A DNA stretch of 64,000 nucleotides from Defluviitaleaceae bacterium (GTDB lineage Bacteria > Bacillota > Clostridia > Lachnospirales > WRAX01), in NCBI GenBank assembly GCA_009779935.1, contig WRAX01000003.1:1-64000 (forward strand). The letters are read 5' to 3'. Shown piece by piece: positions 16,647 through 26,828 of the stretch. The notes under the pieces are model-generated. The model worked only from the letters and a program-made list of their open reading frames with translations. It was not told the origin of the DNA and made no database searches. Both the position numbers and the translations under genes were made by a program. Each line of letters begins with the position of its first letter. The stretch's first letter is position 1.

Positions 16647-17852
16647 CTAAAAATCATCGTCATTAAGCCCAAGAAGGCGCATTGCCACCTCGCCGGGCGC
16701 AATGGTTTTAATGTCATCAGGCACATTTTGCCCAAAGGTGATGTAGGACAGTTTTTTACCCGTGTTGTAACAAACATTAACAATGGAGCCCAACTTGCCC
16801 GTTTCATCCATTTTAGTGAAGATAATTTCAAAATCACAGATATTGGTAAATGTATCGATAATATCAAGCATGTCCTCGTATTTGGTGGTTAGGGAAAGTA
16901 CCAAAAACACTCTTAAATCATCCACCGCATCTAAAAATTGCACCAGCTCCCCTAAATGTTCCCGATGTTTATGGGAGCGGCCTGCCGTGTCGATAAGAAT
17001 AATGTCGCAAGTATCCTTGCTGTCACGAATATGCTTGGTCAAGTCGTCAGGTTTATATGCAACAGCCACATCAATACCTAAAATATCGCCATAGGTTTTA
17101 AGTTGCTCCACTGCGGCAATGCGGTAAGTGTCGGCAGTTACAAGGTTAACATCCATGCCACGGTTAAGGGATAAATCCGCTGTTAGCTTGGCTATGGTTG
17201 TGGTTTTGCCCACACCCGTAGGTCCTACAAAAGCAAATTTTTGCGGGTTGCCTTTGGCGGGTTTGGTAGCAAGCCCTTGTGGCTCTCCAATTATCCCTAC
17301 AAGGCTATTATACACCACCGCAACAATTAATTCAATATCAATTTGTTCGTGGGAGGCATCTTCCGGCAATTCATCTAAAATTTCCTGGGCAATATGGGGT
17401 AAAACTTGGTTTTCCACCAGTGTATCGTAAAAAACTTGCAACATGTTGTTTTGGTATATTCGTTGCCTGTCCGCCTTGTAATTGCCCGCCTTTGCCACAC
17501 TAAGCTGGCTTTGGGCACGCCCCAAAGCATCACCTGTAGTGTGCAGCATATCCGACAGCATTTTAATGCGCTGTTCTTTTTCGTCAATTTGTGCAGACAA
17601 TTGGGCAACCTGCGCCACCTGCTCAAAACCTGTGGTTTTGGGCATTTCAAATGTTGGCTCAGGGGCTTGGGGTTGTTTAACCTTTTCATCATGGGCGGCG
17701 GTAACCTCCACATAAGACTTGCGCAAAAAAGCAAATATTCCCTTTGGCTGGATTTTTTTGATGTTGATAACCAAAGCATCCAAGCCCATCTCGTCCCTGA
17801 TTTTTTCGATGGCCTCCTGTTCGGTAGCCCCGGTAAATTTTTTAATTTTCAC
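16647..17852 (-). CDS. flhF: FlhF SRP-type GTPase
   Basis: FlhF is a signal-recognition-like GTPase that sets the site of flagellar assembly. The 401-residue protein has the N-terminal B domain (about 1-120, starting MKIKKFTGATEQEAI), a helical N domain, and the G domain with G1 GPTGVGKTT at 210-218, VTADTYRIAAVEQL near 240, DTAGRSHKH near 290 and TKMDETGKLG near 345. Start GTG with AAGGAGG 7 nt upstream. It forms a unit with flhG and flhA. Confidence 0.94.
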   Translation of the reverse strand: MKIKKFTGATEQEAIEKIRDEMGLDALVINIKKIQPKGIFAFLRKSYVEVTAAHDEKVKQPQAPEPTFEMPKTTGFEQVAQVAQLSAQIDEKEQRIKMLSDMLHTTGDALGRAQSQLSVAKAGNYKADRQRIYQNNMLQVFYDTLVENQVLPHIAQEILDELPEDASHEQIDIELIVAVVYNSLVGIIGEPQGLATKPAKGNPQKFAFVGPTGVGKTTTIAKLTADLSLNRGMDVNLVTADTYRIAAVEQLKTYGDILGIDVAVAYKPDDLTKHIRDSKDTCDIILIDTAGRSHKHREHLGELVQFLDAVDDLRVFLVLSLTTKYEDMLDIIDTFTNICDFEIIFTKMDETGKLGSIVNVCYNTGKKLSYITFGQNVPDDIKTIAPGEVAMRLLGLNDDDF

Positions 17853-17881
17853 GTGCTACCTCCTTTTGCCACAGGCGGATT

Positions 17882-17910
17882 ATCGTATTGCAGATAGGTT
17901 GCTGTGCCAA
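17882..17910 (-). promoter_or_regulatory. Possible promoter of flhF
   Basis: TTGGCA (17905-17910), a 17-bp spacer and TACGAT (17882-17887) on the minus strand, between the hairpin after flhA and the flhF start. It lacks the extended -10 seen at other promoters in this window, so support is moderate. Confidence 0.4.
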
Positions 17911-17931
17911 GGGCGGGGGCAATCCCCACCC
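17911..17931. repeat. GC-rich hairpin element after flhA
   Basis: GGGCGGGG (17911-17918) can pair with CCCCACCC (17924-17931); on the minus-strand RNA the one mismatch becomes a G-U pair. It begins at the flhA stop codon. It is one of four related GC-rich palindromes in this window (see 28674, 33453 and 52826). Confidence 0.55.
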
Positions 17932-19991
17932 TACAAGGCAACCATTCCTACGGATTGTATTTCTGCATTGGCTTCCAATTCGTTATAAGACAGTACCACC
18001 AAATCAGGCGCAATAGGCTCCACCAGCCGCTTAAAATAGGCACGCACAATAGGTGATGTTAGGATAATGGGCTGGCGACCCATGCTGGTTAACTTATTAA
18101 CTTCTGCGCTTAATTTATCAAAGATTTGCTGGGTTATGGCAGGATCAAGGGCAAGATAGCTGCCCTGCTCTGTCTGGGTGACAGATTGCATAATTTGCTG
18201 CTCCAAATTAGGGTCAACTGTAATTACGGAATTCATCTCGCCGGCAAAATACTTGCGGCTAATAGAGCGTTTTAATGCCTGCCGCACATATTCGGTTAGC
18301 ATATCCGAATCCCTTGTGATTTGGGCATAATCCGCTAAGGTTTCTAAAATCGTCACCAAATCACGGATTGTTACACCTTCACGCAGCAAATTGCTTAACA
18401 CCTTTTGGATTTCGCCGTAATTCATCAGCTTTGGCACAAGCTCTTCCACCAGCACCGAATTAGCTTCACGGATATTGCCCACAAGATTTTGCACATCTTG
18501 GCGGCTCATCAACTCATGTAGATGGGCTTTTATAACCTCAGTCAAGTGGGTTGCGATTATGGCGGGCGGATCCACAACCGTGTATCCAAGCGCCTCTGCC
18601 CGCTCCCTTTGGGATTCGTTAATCCATAAGGCGGGCAAGCCCAAATAAGGCTCCACAGTTTCAATGCCGTCAATTTCCTCTTCGATATATCCGGGATTCA
18701 TAGCCATATAGTGGTCAAACATAATATCACCGCCGGCAACCTCCACACCCTTGATGTGGATGCGGTATTCGCTGGGGGGCAGGCGGATATTGTCCCGCAC
18801 ACGTATCATTGGCACAACCGTACCAAGTTCCAGCGCAATTTGTCGGCGTATCATAACTGCCCTATCCATTAAGTCGCCGCCTTGGCTGGTTTCTACCAGT
18901 GGAATAAGGCCGTATCCGATGAATAGGGTAATTGGATCCACCCCAAGTAGGGTATTAACATTCTCCGGCCGCCTAATTTCTTCCAGCTCTGCTTCTACAC
19001 CTTCGGTTGCGCCGCCGATTTCTGTGGCAACAGCCGCAATAGCCTTGCGATGCTGTACCCGTGTGCCAAAGAAAACCAGCAAAAGCCCAAAGGGCACAAA
19101 GAAATACCAAGGCAAACCGCCAAAAAGCCCAAGGAAGGCAACCGCACCGCCTGCAATGTATAAAACAATGCTTTGGCTAAAAAGCTGGCCGCCAAGCTGG
19201 CTGGTAATGCCGTTTTCGGAAGTGGTTTTTGTAACCAAAATACCTGTGGCAACAGCAATCAAAAGGGCGGGTATTTGCCCCACAAGCCCATCACCAATAG
19301 TCATCAGCGAAAAAACTTGGAAGGCATCGCCGATTTCCAAAGGTTCGCCGCCGTGCAGGCCAAGGCTGCCCATAACCGTGCCGCCAATTAAGTTTATCAG
19401 GGTTATCAAAATCGCTGCAATAGCGTTATTTTTAACAAATTTAGCGGCACCATCCATGGCGCCGTGGAAGCTGGCTTCGTCTGTAATTTTCTTTCTGCGT
19501 TCTTTAGCTTCCTCGTCGGTTATTGCGCCTGCATTAAGGTCTGCATCCACCGCCATTTGCTTACCGGGCATGGCATCAAGGGTAAAGCGGGCAGAAACCT
19601 CCGCCACACGTTCAGAACCCTTGGTGATAACCAAAAAGTTAACAATTACAATAACCGCAAAAATAATAAAACCAAGTACCAGGTTGCCTTGCACCACAAC
19701 CTCGCCAAAAACTTGGATAACATTACCCGCAAAGCCTGTGCCAAGAATTAGGCGGGTGGCAGACAAGTTAAGCACCAAGCTGAAAATGGTAGTTATCAAA
19801 AGTAGCATGGGAAAGGCGGACATTTCCATGGCCTCTTTGGCGTATAGGGCGTTAAGCAAAATCATCAGCGCAAAGCCAATGTTAATCATAACCAAAAAAT
19901 CCATCATCCAGTGCGGCACAGGCACGATGATAAGCAAAACCGCCAAAACGATACCAACACCAATAATAAACTCTTTTGGCAATGTTCTCAT
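17931..19991 (-). CDS. flhA: FlhA export gate protein
   Basis: FlhA forms the nonameric ring of the flagellar type III export gate and uses the proton gradient. The 686-residue protein has eight membrane helices in the first half, including the conserved FHIPEP-family region with the loop MDGAAKFVKNNAIAAI, and a cytoplasmic C-terminal domain (about 340-686) that docks chaperone-substrate complexes. Length and layout are standard. The stop codon lies within a GC-rich hairpin element. Confidence 0.96.
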   Translation of the reverse strand: MRTLPKEFIIGVGIVLAVLLIIVPVPHWMMDFLVMINIGFALMILLNALYAKEAMEMSAFPMLLLITTIFSLVLNLSATRLILGTGFAGNVIQVFGEVVVQGNLVLGFIIFAVIVIVNFLVITKGSERVAEVSARFTLDAMPGKQMAVDADLNAGAITDEEAKERRKKITDEASFHGAMDGAAKFVKNNAIAAILITLINLIGGTVMGSLGLHGGEPLEIGDAFQVFSLMTIGDGLVGQIPALLIAVATGILVTKTTSENGITSQLGGQLFSQSIVLYIAGGAVAFLGLFGGLPWYFFVPFGLLLVFFGTRVQHRKAIAAVATEIGGATEGVEAELEEIRRPENVNTLLGVDPITLFIGYGLIPLVETSQGGDLMDRAVMIRRQIALELGTVVPMIRVRDNIRLPPSEYRIHIKGVEVAGGDIMFDHYMAMNPGYIEEEIDGIETVEPYLGLPALWINESQRERAEALGYTVVDPPAIIATHLTEVIKAHLHELMSRQDVQNLVGNIREANSVLVEELVPKLMNYGEIQKVLSNLLREGVTIRDLVTILETLADYAQITRDSDMLTEYVRQALKRSISRKYFAGEMNSVITVDPNLEQQIMQSVTQTEQGSYLALDPAITQQIFDKLSAEVNKLTSMGRQPIILTSPIVRAYFKRLVEPIAPDLVVLSYNELEANAEIQSVGMVAL

Positions 19992-20007
19992 GGCTTCACC
20001 CCTCTCA

Positions 20008-21099
20008 TTAAATGGTTAGCTGTGGCTCTCTCACGCTGTACACATATGCCAAAATTTCGGCAACTGCCTGCCAAAGCTCGGCGGGTATCTCATCCCCCAC
20101 ATCTACCACGCTGTACAGGGTGCGGGCAAGGGGTTTGTTTTCCACAATCATAACTTCATTTTCATTTGCAATATCACGTATTTTGTGGGCAAGATTGTCT
20201 GCACCTTTTGCCACCAAAACCGGGGCTTTCGCCGACAGGCGATTGTATTTTATAACGCAGGCAAAGTGGGTTGGGTTTGTGATAACCACATCTGCCCCGG
20301 GCACCTCCTGCATCATACGGCGCATACTGGTTTCCCGCATTTTTTGGCGTATGCGACCCTTTATCATGGGGTCACCTTCTGCTTGCTTGTATTCATCTTT
20401 AATTTCTTGCTTAGTCATACGCAGGTCTTTTTCGTGCTTAAATTTATTATAAGTAAAGTCAATTGCCGCTACAAAAATGTACAAAACACCGATGGTGATG
20501 CCCACAGTAACATATACATTGGCAATGTAGGCAATTGCCGCCCATAAATCCATGTAGAAGAACATGGCTATCATGTCCAGCTCGCTAACCAGCACAAAAT
20601 ACACAACAGCAAGTATCACACTAAATTTAATTAGGGTTTTTACCAGCTCCACAAGTATTTTTAGGGAGAAGATTTTTTTAATACCCTTAGCGGGACTCAT
20701 CTTAGAAAATTTTGGCTGCATGGGCTTGAATGTGGGCTTCCAGCCAACTTGTGCCAAATTTATCATAAGTCCAAGTGCCATAACCACAAGGGCAACCGGC
20801 AAAAATATAAGTATGATTTGTCCAAACATCGTCCAAATATGGCGTGCCATAGCTTGTGTTTCCATTAATTCGGCCGTTCTTGCGCCATATTGGAAGTTGG
20901 TTGTAATAAGTCCCGCAAGGCGGTTAAGCATACCCGGCGCAAACATACGCAGTGATGCAAATGCAGCAACAAACAGCACCGCCGTGCCAATTTCTTGAGA
21001 TTGGGCAACTTGCCCTTCTTCACGGGCTTTTTCTCGTTTTTTAGGGGTTGCTTTTTCGGTTTTTTCGGCAGATGGCTGGTTGAAAAAACCCAAATCCAT
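20008..21099 (-). CDS. flhB: FlhB export switch protein
   Basis: FlhB is an export gate component that switches substrate class after hook completion by cutting itself. The 363-residue protein begins with the basic motif KTEKATPKKREKAREEGQ, has four membrane helices, and carries the autocleavage site N275-P-T-H in the cytoplasmic domain. ATG at 21099 is preferred over a TTG at 21138 that overlaps fliR. It lies between fliR and flhA in the canonical order. Confidence 0.95.
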   Translation of the reverse strand: MDLGFFNQPSAEKTEKATPKKREKAREEGQVAQSQEIGTAVLFVAAFASLRMFAPGMLNRLAGLITTNFQYGARTAELMETQAMARHIWTMFGQIILIFLPVALVVMALGLMINLAQVGWKPTFKPMQPKFSKMSPAKGIKKIFSLKILVELVKTLIKFSVILAVVYFVLVSELDMIAMFFYMDLWAAIAYIANVYVTVGITIGVLYIFVAAIDFTYNKFKHEKDLRMTKQEIKDEYKQAEGDPMIKGRIRQKMRETSMRRMMQEVPGADVVITNPTHFACVIKYNRLSAKAPVLVAKGADNLAHKIRDIANENEVMIVENKPLARTLYSVVDVGDEIPAELWQAVAEILAYVYSVREPQLTI

Positions 21100-21124
21100 G
21101 GGGATAAGTATCTGCCTGTCCAAG

Positions 21125-21940
21125 TTAATTGGTTTCAACCGGCACCATCCTCCACATCATTTCCACAATATTCGCCACAACATCTACCATCACCATGTCA
21201 AATGCACCGATAAGGAAGGGCATAATAAAGTAAATTACCACAAGCCCGGCCATAACCTTAATTGGCAAACCCACCACAAACACATTCATATTAGGCACGG
21301 CTTTTACCAAAATGCCCAAAACAATGTCCACAGTAAGGATGGTGCCAACCACGGGCAATGCCATGCGCAAGCCCAAGTGGAAGTAGTTTACCATTATTGA
21401 AAGCATTTGACCCGCCAAATGTTCGTTACCCAGTACCACAGCCTGTCCCAGCCCTATGATGCCAAAGCTGTCAAAAAACGCTTGGATAACCAGATGGATT
21501 GCACCCGATGTCATAAAAAACACACTAACTATTAGGAAGTATAGGTTGCCTGTTATGGGCGTTTGCTGCATCCCAAAAGGATCCATAACATTTACCATGC
21601 CAAAGCCAATTTGAAAATCCACCAACTGCCCTACAAAGTGGAAGATGGAGAATAGCACCATCACCACAAGGCCGATGATAATACCCACCAAAAACTCACT
21701 CATCAAAAGTATGGCAAAGCCTGTGATGCTAAGGTCGTAAGGAGGTAGCTGCACCACATTGGCAACAAAGGCAAGTAGCGCAATACCCAGTGAAAGCACC
21801 AAGCGGGCTTGTATTGGCAGGTTTTGACCTGATGTAACGGGTAGGATGATGAAAAACCCCATAACCCGCACAAATACAGCCATAAACACATCTATATTAG
21901 AATACAGGTAAACCAAGGTTTGGGCGGCGGTTAAATCCAA
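21125..21940 (-). CDS. fliR: FliR export gate protein
   Basis: A 271-residue membrane protein of the export gate core, which assembles with FliP5 and FliQ4. About six membrane helices are visible, with the typical RVMGFFIILPV near residue 25 and the FGMVNVMDPFGMQQTPI segment near 115 that starts the conserved cytoplasmic loop. Start is TTG. The family is fused to FlhB in some Clostridia, but here the two genes are separate. Confidence 0.93.
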   Translation of the reverse strand: MDLTAAQTLVYLYSNIDVFMAVFVRVMGFFIILPVTSGQNLPIQARLVLSLGIALLAFVANVVQLPPYDLSITGFAILLMSEFLVGIIIGLVVMVLFSIFHFVGQLVDFQIGFGMVNVMDPFGMQQTPITGNLYFLIVSVFFMTSGAIHLVIQAFFDSFGIIGLGQAVVLGNEHLAGQMLSIMVNYFHLGLRMALPVVGTILTVDIVLGILVKAVPNMNVFVVGLPIKVMAGLVVIYFIMPFLIGAFDMVMVDVVANIVEMMWRMVPVETN

Positions 21941-21955
21941 TTATTTCACCACCCT

Positions 21956-22231
21956 TTAAGATAGCAAATGATACGGGATGTCGTAGAAAAGAGAGCGGGT
22001 AAATCCCGTTAAATTATTTATCATCCACGCACCAAAAAATATCAATGCTAAAAATACAGCCAAAATTTTAGGCACAAAGGCCAAAGTCGCCTCTTGTATG
22101 GATGTGATAGTTTGGAACAAGCTAACCATAAGCCCCACAATCAATCCCAAAATCAGCGGCGGGGCGGCGGTTAAAATAACTGTCCAAATAGCATTTTGCA
22201 TAACTGTCATTACGGTTTCTGGTGATAGCAT
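21956..22231 (-). CDS. fliQ: FliQ export gate protein
   Basis: A 91-residue protein with two membrane helices, the usual FliQ size, beginning MLSPETVMTVMQNAI and carrying the conserved SLFQTITSIQEATLAFVPK loop. It is part of the FliP-FliQ-FliR core. ATG at 22231 has GGAGG 9 nt upstream; an upstream start would overlap fliP. It lies 15 nt from fliR. Confidence 0.94.
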   Translation of the reverse strand: MLSPETVMTVMQNAIWTVILTAAPPLILGLIVGLMVSLFQTITSIQEATLAFVPKILAVFLALIFFGAWMINNLTGFTRSLFYDIPYHLLS

Positions 22232-22244
22232 AATTAGAGCCTCC

Positions 22245-23093
22245 TCAGAAAGTCGCCATGGCGGTTTGCACAATCAAATGCCATCCATCTACCAGCACAA
22301 ACAGCATTACCTTAAAAGGCAGGGAAATCATAGCGGGGGGCAGCATCATCATGCCCATCGCCATCAGTACTGATGCCACAACCATGTCAATTATAATAAA
22401 TGGGATAAAGATGAAAACGCCGAAAGCAAAGCCGATTGCCAGTTCGTGCAATATAAATGCAGGTATCAGCACATAGTTTGGTATGGTATCAAGGTCGATT
22501 ATTATGTTATTTTCGTCCGTCTCATACTCCACACCGGCAAGGTTGGAGAAAAAGGTGATATTTTCACCCATAGCGGGGCCGGGCCTGCCCAGCATAAAGC
22601 GACGCAGGGCAGCCATGCCATTGTCAATCGCCTCTTCTTGTGTAATGTACCCAGCCGCTAAGGGTTGAAAGGCATTTTCATTAATTTCGGTTATATAGGG
22701 GTTCATTATAAACAGGGTAAGCACCAAGGCGATGCCGATAAGCACCGTATTTGGCGGCATTTGCTGCGTGCCCATCCCCGAACGCAGAAAGGAGAAGATT
22801 ATGATTAGGCGGGTGAATGATGTCATCACGACCAGCAATGCGGGCAATAAGGCGATAAGTACAGATAAAAACAGAATTTGCAGGGTGACAGAACCTTGCA
22901 AAGCCTCGTCATCCAACCCTTCTGCCGGGGGGGTGATATAAATTTGGGGCAGGTCGGGAAAAACCCCTGCCTGTGTATAATCTGCGGCAAAGGGATGTGC
23001 AAATGCAGCAAAAACCAAAACACACACAAACAGGATTTTCCACACCCGCTTGTGCTTCATATACACTTTTCCAATTTTCGCCAATTTTTGCAT
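22245..23093 (-). CDS. fliP: FliP export gate protein
   Basis: A 282-residue gate protein with a cleavable signal peptide (about 12-38), then four membrane helices. Family motifs include LLVVMTSFTRLIIIFSFLR near 95 and the GENITFFSNLAG-like loop, and the C-terminal LPPAMISLPFKVMLFVLVDGW. Start at 23093 has AAAGGGA immediately upstream, which is close; an ATG at 23060 (MKHKRVW) is an alternative. It precedes fliQ in canonical order. Confidence 0.94.
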   Translation of the reverse strand: MQKLAKIGKVYMKHKRVWKILFVCVLVFAAFAHPFAADYTQAGVFPDLPQIYITPPAEGLDDEALQGSVTLQILFLSVLIALLPALLVVMTSFTRLIIIFSFLRSGMGTQQMPPNTVLIGIALVLTLFIMNPYITEINENAFQPLAAGYITQEEAIDNGMAALRRFMLGRPGPAMGENITFFSNLAGVEYETDENNIIIDLDTIPNYVLIPAFILHELAIGFAFGVFIFIPFIIIDMVVASVLMAMGMMMLPPAMISLPFKVMLFVLVDGWHLIVQTAMATF

Positions 23094-23145
23094 ACATTCC
23101 CTTTCCAGCGTAATTCTACCATAATTTGCCCATCAAATGGAAAAT

Positions 23146-23583
23146 CTATTCCTTCGGCTGGGTATCGTCCGTTTGAGATTTGGCATCGTCCTTCTTTTTG
23201 GGCATCAGGCGGGACAAGTATTTCTCAAATGGCATGTCGGGCAGGGGTTTGTTGTCAATAATAATAGAATCTCCGCTGACTTCGCCAAGAAGGGTTATGC
23301 CGTTACGACTAACCCCAATGAGAAAAAATTTGTCACCCGCCTGCACCAGTTGTACAGAACTTTGCGGACCAACGCCAAGCCCTTCCACCATTTTGATATT
23401 TCTATGGTGGCGGCTACCGAGCCCACCCCTCACTTTACCCATAAGGCGTATGGAAAAGTACGCTAAAAAAAGTACAAGGGCAAGTACACCAATAACGGTC
23501 AAAAGTTGCCAAGCCGAAGCCAAGCCGTCCGTGGAGAAAGGCGATGCAGATTCCGGCGGGTTAATGTAAAGTACAGCAAACAT
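23146..23583 (-). CDS. fliO: FliO export assembly protein
   Basis: A 145-residue protein with one membrane helix (about 26-46) and a small cytoplasmic domain, including the conserved stretch RNIKMVEGLGVGPQ then VQLVQAGDKFFLIGVS. FliO helps FliP oligomerise. The C-terminal tail is charged and disordered. It starts 3 nt past the cheY stop and precedes fliP. Confidence 0.85.
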   Translation of the reverse strand: MFAVLYINPPESASPFSTDGLASAWQLLTVIGVLALVLFLAYFSIRLMGKVRGGLGSRHHRNIKMVEGLGVGPQSSVQLVQAGDKFFLIGVSRNGITLLGEVSGDSIIIDNKPLPDMPFEKYLSRLMPKKKDDAKSQTDDTQPKE

Positions 23584-23586
23584 GCC

Positions 23587-23952
23587 CTAACCTATAACCT
23601 TTGCTACAGCCTCCAAAACCCTGTCGTGCTGGAAGGGTTTTACAATAAAGTCCCTTGCGCCCGCTTGGATAGATTCCACAACCATGGATTGTTGCCCCAT
23701 GGCAGAGCACATAACAACAATAGCATCTGCATCAAATTCCTTAATGCTCTTGGTGGCTTGGATGCCATTCATTTCGGGCATTGTAATGTCCATGATAACC
23801 AACTTGGGCTTTAAGGCCTTGTACTGCTCTACGGCTTTTAGGCCGTTTTCTGGCTCGCCCACCACCTCATAGCCATTTTTTGTCAAAATGTCTTTCAACA
23901 TCATGCGCATAATTGCTGCATCATCAACAAGCAATATGGTTTTTTCTGCCAT
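23587..23952 (-). CDS. cheY: Response regulator CheY
   Basis: CheY-P binds FliM and FliY and changes motor rotation. The 121-residue single receiver domain has the acidic pocket D10-D11, phosphoacceptor D55 in VIMDITMP, S83 at the switch Thr/Ser position and K105 in IVKPF. There is no output domain. It lies between fliY and fliO, the usual place in Firmicutes, with AAAGGAG upstream. Confidence 0.95.
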   Translation of the reverse strand: MAEKTILLVDDAAIMRMMLKDILTKNGYEVVGEPENGLKAVEQYKALKPKLVIMDITMPEMNGIQATKSIKEFDADAIVVMCSAMGQQSMVVESIQAGARDFIVKPFQHDRVLEAVAKVIG

Positions 23953-23982
23953 TTTTTTCTCTCCTTTGTCTAAGTGGTTTCG

Positions 23983-25245
23983 TTATATTCTGTGTTCTGC
24001 ATTAACAATGTCAGTAACCCTGATGCCGAAGTTTTCGTCAATTACTACAACTTCGCCTTTTGCAACAAATTTGCCATTTACCAAAATATCAATCGGCTCA
24101 CCTGCCAACTTATTAAGCTCAATAATAGAGCCCGGGGAAAATTCTAAAATATCCTTAATTTTCCTTGTGGTTCTACCCAGCTCCACTGTCACTTCCAGCG
24201 GCACATCCATTATAATTTCGATGTTTTCTTTTTGCTGCATAACATCAGTTATATCAAAACTTTGAAACTGCGCCGGCTGGGCTGCCACGGGGGGCATTGG
24301 CATATATTGAGGTTGGTGGTATCCCGGTGGCGGAGCGTATCCGTGGGGTGCATAGCCAGGAGGCGGGGCGTGTCCCGTTTGTGCTGGTTGATGTATATCC
24401 ATAGGTGGTGACCCTCCTTCCATTGGTTGCTGTGCGGGCTGTGGAACAGGTTGTTTCGGTTGCTGTGCGGGTTGTGGAGCGGCCGCATGCGGCTCCTCTT
24501 CCTTTGCATCAAAGGAAGATTGCATGGTTTCCACCATATATTTAGCAAAGCTCATGGGTAAAAGCTGCATAATACTGGAATCCACCAGCATGCCGATTTC
24601 CATCCTAAACTCCACACATACAGCATGATCCTCTTCAAAGCCAAGCCCTTGCAAGATAACTTCATCCCCAAAATCCACTAAGGATGCTTTGGGTGTGTCT
24701 ATATCAATTTTCATATTAACAAGGGACGCAAGGGATGTGGATGATGAGCCAATCATCTGGTTCATAACCTCTTGGATGGCGGAAAAATCCATCTCATTTA
24801 GCTCTTCATCACCCTCCACCTCACCACCATATCCCATCATTAGGCTGGTGATAACTTTCACATCCCGCTGGTTAAGCAGAAGTAGGTTTGTGCCTTTTAT
24901 GCCTTCCACATAATCTACACGAATGCCTACGCAGGGTTTTTCGTATTTATTGGCAATATCCGACAGGCGTATAATGGAGACCCGTGGTGTTGTTATTACA
25001 ACCCTTTGCCCCAACAAGGCAAAAAGGGTTGTAGCAGACGTTCCTATGGAGATATTGCCCAGTTCGCCCAAAACATCTTTTTCTTCGGGAGTGAGAAGGT
25101 TGTTTAGCTCGTCATCGTCACCGTTATCGCTTTGTAAAGTATCATCAACAATATCTTCGATAACCTCCTCAGACCCTGCCGAATCTTCTGTTTCTGTGCC
25201 GCCCAACAAGGCGTTAATCTCCTCTTGGGATAACATATCAGCCAT
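23983..25245 (-). CDS. fliY: Flagellar switch phosphatase FliY
   Basis: FliY combines a FliN-type C-ring domain with CheY-P phosphatase activity. The 420-residue protein has an N-terminal CheY-binding peptide ([11 protein letters not shown]), two CheC-like active helices ([12 protein letters not shown] near 60 and [12 protein letters not shown] near 155), a Pro/Gln/Tyr-rich linker (about 250-335), and a FliN domain (about 340-420) with [18 protein letters not shown]. It follows fliM by 3 nt. Confidence 0.95.
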   Translation of the reverse strand: MADMLSQEEINALLGGTETEDSAGSEEVIEDIVDDTLQSDNGDDDELNNLLTPEEKDVLGELGNISIGTSATTLFALLGQRVVITTPRVSIIRLSDIANKYEKPCVGIRVDYVEGIKGTNLLLLNQRDVKVITSLMMGYGGEVEGDEELNEMDFSAIQEVMNQMIGSSSTSLASLVNMKIDIDTPKASLVDFGDEVILQGLGFEEDHAVCVEFRMEIGMLVDSSIMQLLPMSFAKYMVETMQSSFDAKEEEPHAAAPQPAQQPKQPVPQPAQQPMEGGSPPMDIHQPAQTGHAPPPGYAPHGYAPPPGYHQPQYMPMPPVAAQPAQFQSFDITDVMQQKENIEIIMDVPLEVTVELGRTTRKIKDILEFSPGSIIELNKLAGEPIDILVNGKFVAKGEVVVIDENFGIRVTDIVNAEHRI

Positions 25246-25248
25246 GGT

Positions 25249-26241
25249 CTATTCCTCCCTTTGTATAAGTTTTGTGATTTGCACAGCATTGCGCCCTCGG
25301 CTGATGCCTGCCTTGGCGTAAAACTTTTTCAACGGACCCACACGCACCTCGAAATCCGCATCTGTATAGGAATCCAGCATAAGCACGTCACCTATTGCCA
25401 AATTCACAAAATCGCTTACCATAATATTGGTGCGTCCCACCACGGCGGAAATTGCCACATCCGCTTTTTCCAGCTTGTCCTGCAAGTCCTCAGTATAGTC
25501 CGTATCAGAGTCATCACGGGCTGTGGCAAACCAATATTTGGTGTATAACCTGTCAAGCACAGGCTCGATAACCGGTATAGGTAGGCAAAAGTTCATCAAA
25601 CCCTCCACATTCCCCACTTTTACTGACATGGTGATAAGTGCGGTGGTTTCTGTCGGCGGTATAATTTGCCCAAATTGCGGGTTTGTTTCTATACGGTTTA
25701 AGCGTGGGCGTATTTCTTTAACATTCTCCCAAGCTTCCGGTAATGGGTTTAGCATATGTGCCACAACCCTTTCCAGTAAAACCTTCTCAATCTCCGAAAA
25801 GTCCCTTATTTGTTTGATGCCCGTTCCCGGACCGCCCAGTATCCTATCAATTATAGCATAACCAATATTGGCAGAAAGTTCCAAAATTATGGAGCCTTTT
25901 AGGGGCAAAAGTTCCACAATAGACAGTATGCAGGGGTTTGTTAGGGCGTTGGAAAATTCGTTAAACGCCACCTGCTCCGCCGAGATTACCTCAATATTAA
26001 CAGCGGCACGCAAATAACCCGATAAGAAAGAAGAAAGCGAGCGGCAATAGGAATCATACATGATTTCCAAAGTGCGCTGTTGCTCTTTATTCACTTTTTG
26101 CGGGCGAGCAAAATCATAAGGTACAATGGGTTTTTTGCCCTTTTCCTGCAAGGTGGCTTCTTCCACCTCCAAGGCCGCACCGCCGTCTGATATACTTCGC
26201 AACAACTCATCAATTTCAGATTGACTTAAAACCTCAGCCAT
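25249..26241 (-). CDS. fliM: Flagellar switch protein FliM
   Basis: FliM forms the C-ring and binds CheY-P. The 330-residue protein has the N-terminal CheY-binding segment LSQSEIDELLRSI (residues 5-17), the middle CheC-like domain without the phosphatase Glu-Asn pair, and the C-terminal FliN-like domain ending in a cluster around GDVLMLDSYTDADFEVRV. Standard length. It lies between fliL and fliY. Confidence 0.95.
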   Translation of the reverse strand: MAEVLSQSEIDELLRSISDGGAALEVEEATLQEKGKKPIVPYDFARPQKVNKEQQRTLEIMYDSYCRSLSSFLSGYLRAAVNIEVISAEQVAFNEFSNALTNPCILSIVELLPLKGSIILELSANIGYAIIDRILGGPGTGIKQIRDFSEIEKVLLERVVAHMLNPLPEAWENVKEIRPRLNRIETNPQFGQIIPPTETTALITMSVKVGNVEGLMNFCLPIPVIEPVLDRLYTKYWFATARDDSDTDYTEDLQDKLEKADVAISAVVGRTNIMVSDFVNLAIGDVLMLDSYTDADFEVRVGPLKKFYAKAGISRGRNAVQITKLIQREE

Positions 26242-26288
26242 CTATATTTGCACCCACTTTCTATCGCAAAGTAACGTAAACGTCACGA

Positions 26289-26801
26289 TTAATGCACCGC
26301 AAATTGATTAAAATAAACTTCCACAATCATAGGGCTTGCAAAAGCCGCTTGTAAGGCAGTTAAAATATCCTCACGCAACACATCCGCCCCATCGGGACGG
26401 CGCAACTCCTCCGCCGTGGCACGGCGCAAAATGCTGGTTACCGCATCCCGCACAACAGGTTGGCGTTCTGCCAAAAGTATCCAAAAATCATCGGCGGCTT
26501 CTTCGTCCAAATTGTTAATGCCAAGGGATAAGTTGACCAAAACAAAGTTGTTTGGGCCACCGGGGCTGGTTGCCAACAAGTTGGTTGTAATAGAATCACC
26601 TAAATCGAAAATGCGCTGGTCTAAGGCCGATGGCACTTCTGTTAAAACATGGGATACATTGCCGCTTGCAGAATCACCATCGTTGCCCATGTTCATTATC
26701 AAAAACACGGCAACCCCCGCAAGTGCTAATATAATCACCGCAAGCATTGCCACAATAATAAGCATCATGCCTTTGTTGTTGCCTTTTGATTCTTCGGACA
26801 T
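26289..26801 (-). CDS. fliL: FliL, stator-associated protein
   Basis: A 170-residue protein with one membrane helix (about 14-34) and a periplasmic-type domain (about 60-170), ending VEVYFNQFAVH as in FliL. FliL surrounds the stator and supports torque. Start ATG at 26801 has AAAGGG about 12 nt upstream. It lies between motB and fliM, a common Firmicutes order. Confidence 0.85.
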   Translation of the reverse strand: MSEESKGNNKGMMLIIVAMLAVIILALAGVAVFLIMNMGNDGDSASGNVSHVLTEVPSALDQRIFDLGDSITTNLLATSPGGPNNFVLVNLSLGINNLDEEAADDFWILLAERQPVVRDAVTSILRRATAEELRRPDGADVLREDILTALQAAFASPMIVEVYFNQFAVH

Positions 26802-26828
26802 AAGGTTTACACACCCTTTCTAAGAGGT

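Noticed and set aside
18751-20019. Plus-strand 422-codon open frame opposite flhA
   Set aside because: It mirrors flhA, has many Ser, Arg, Ile and Lys as antisense frames do, and has no ribosome site or family motif.
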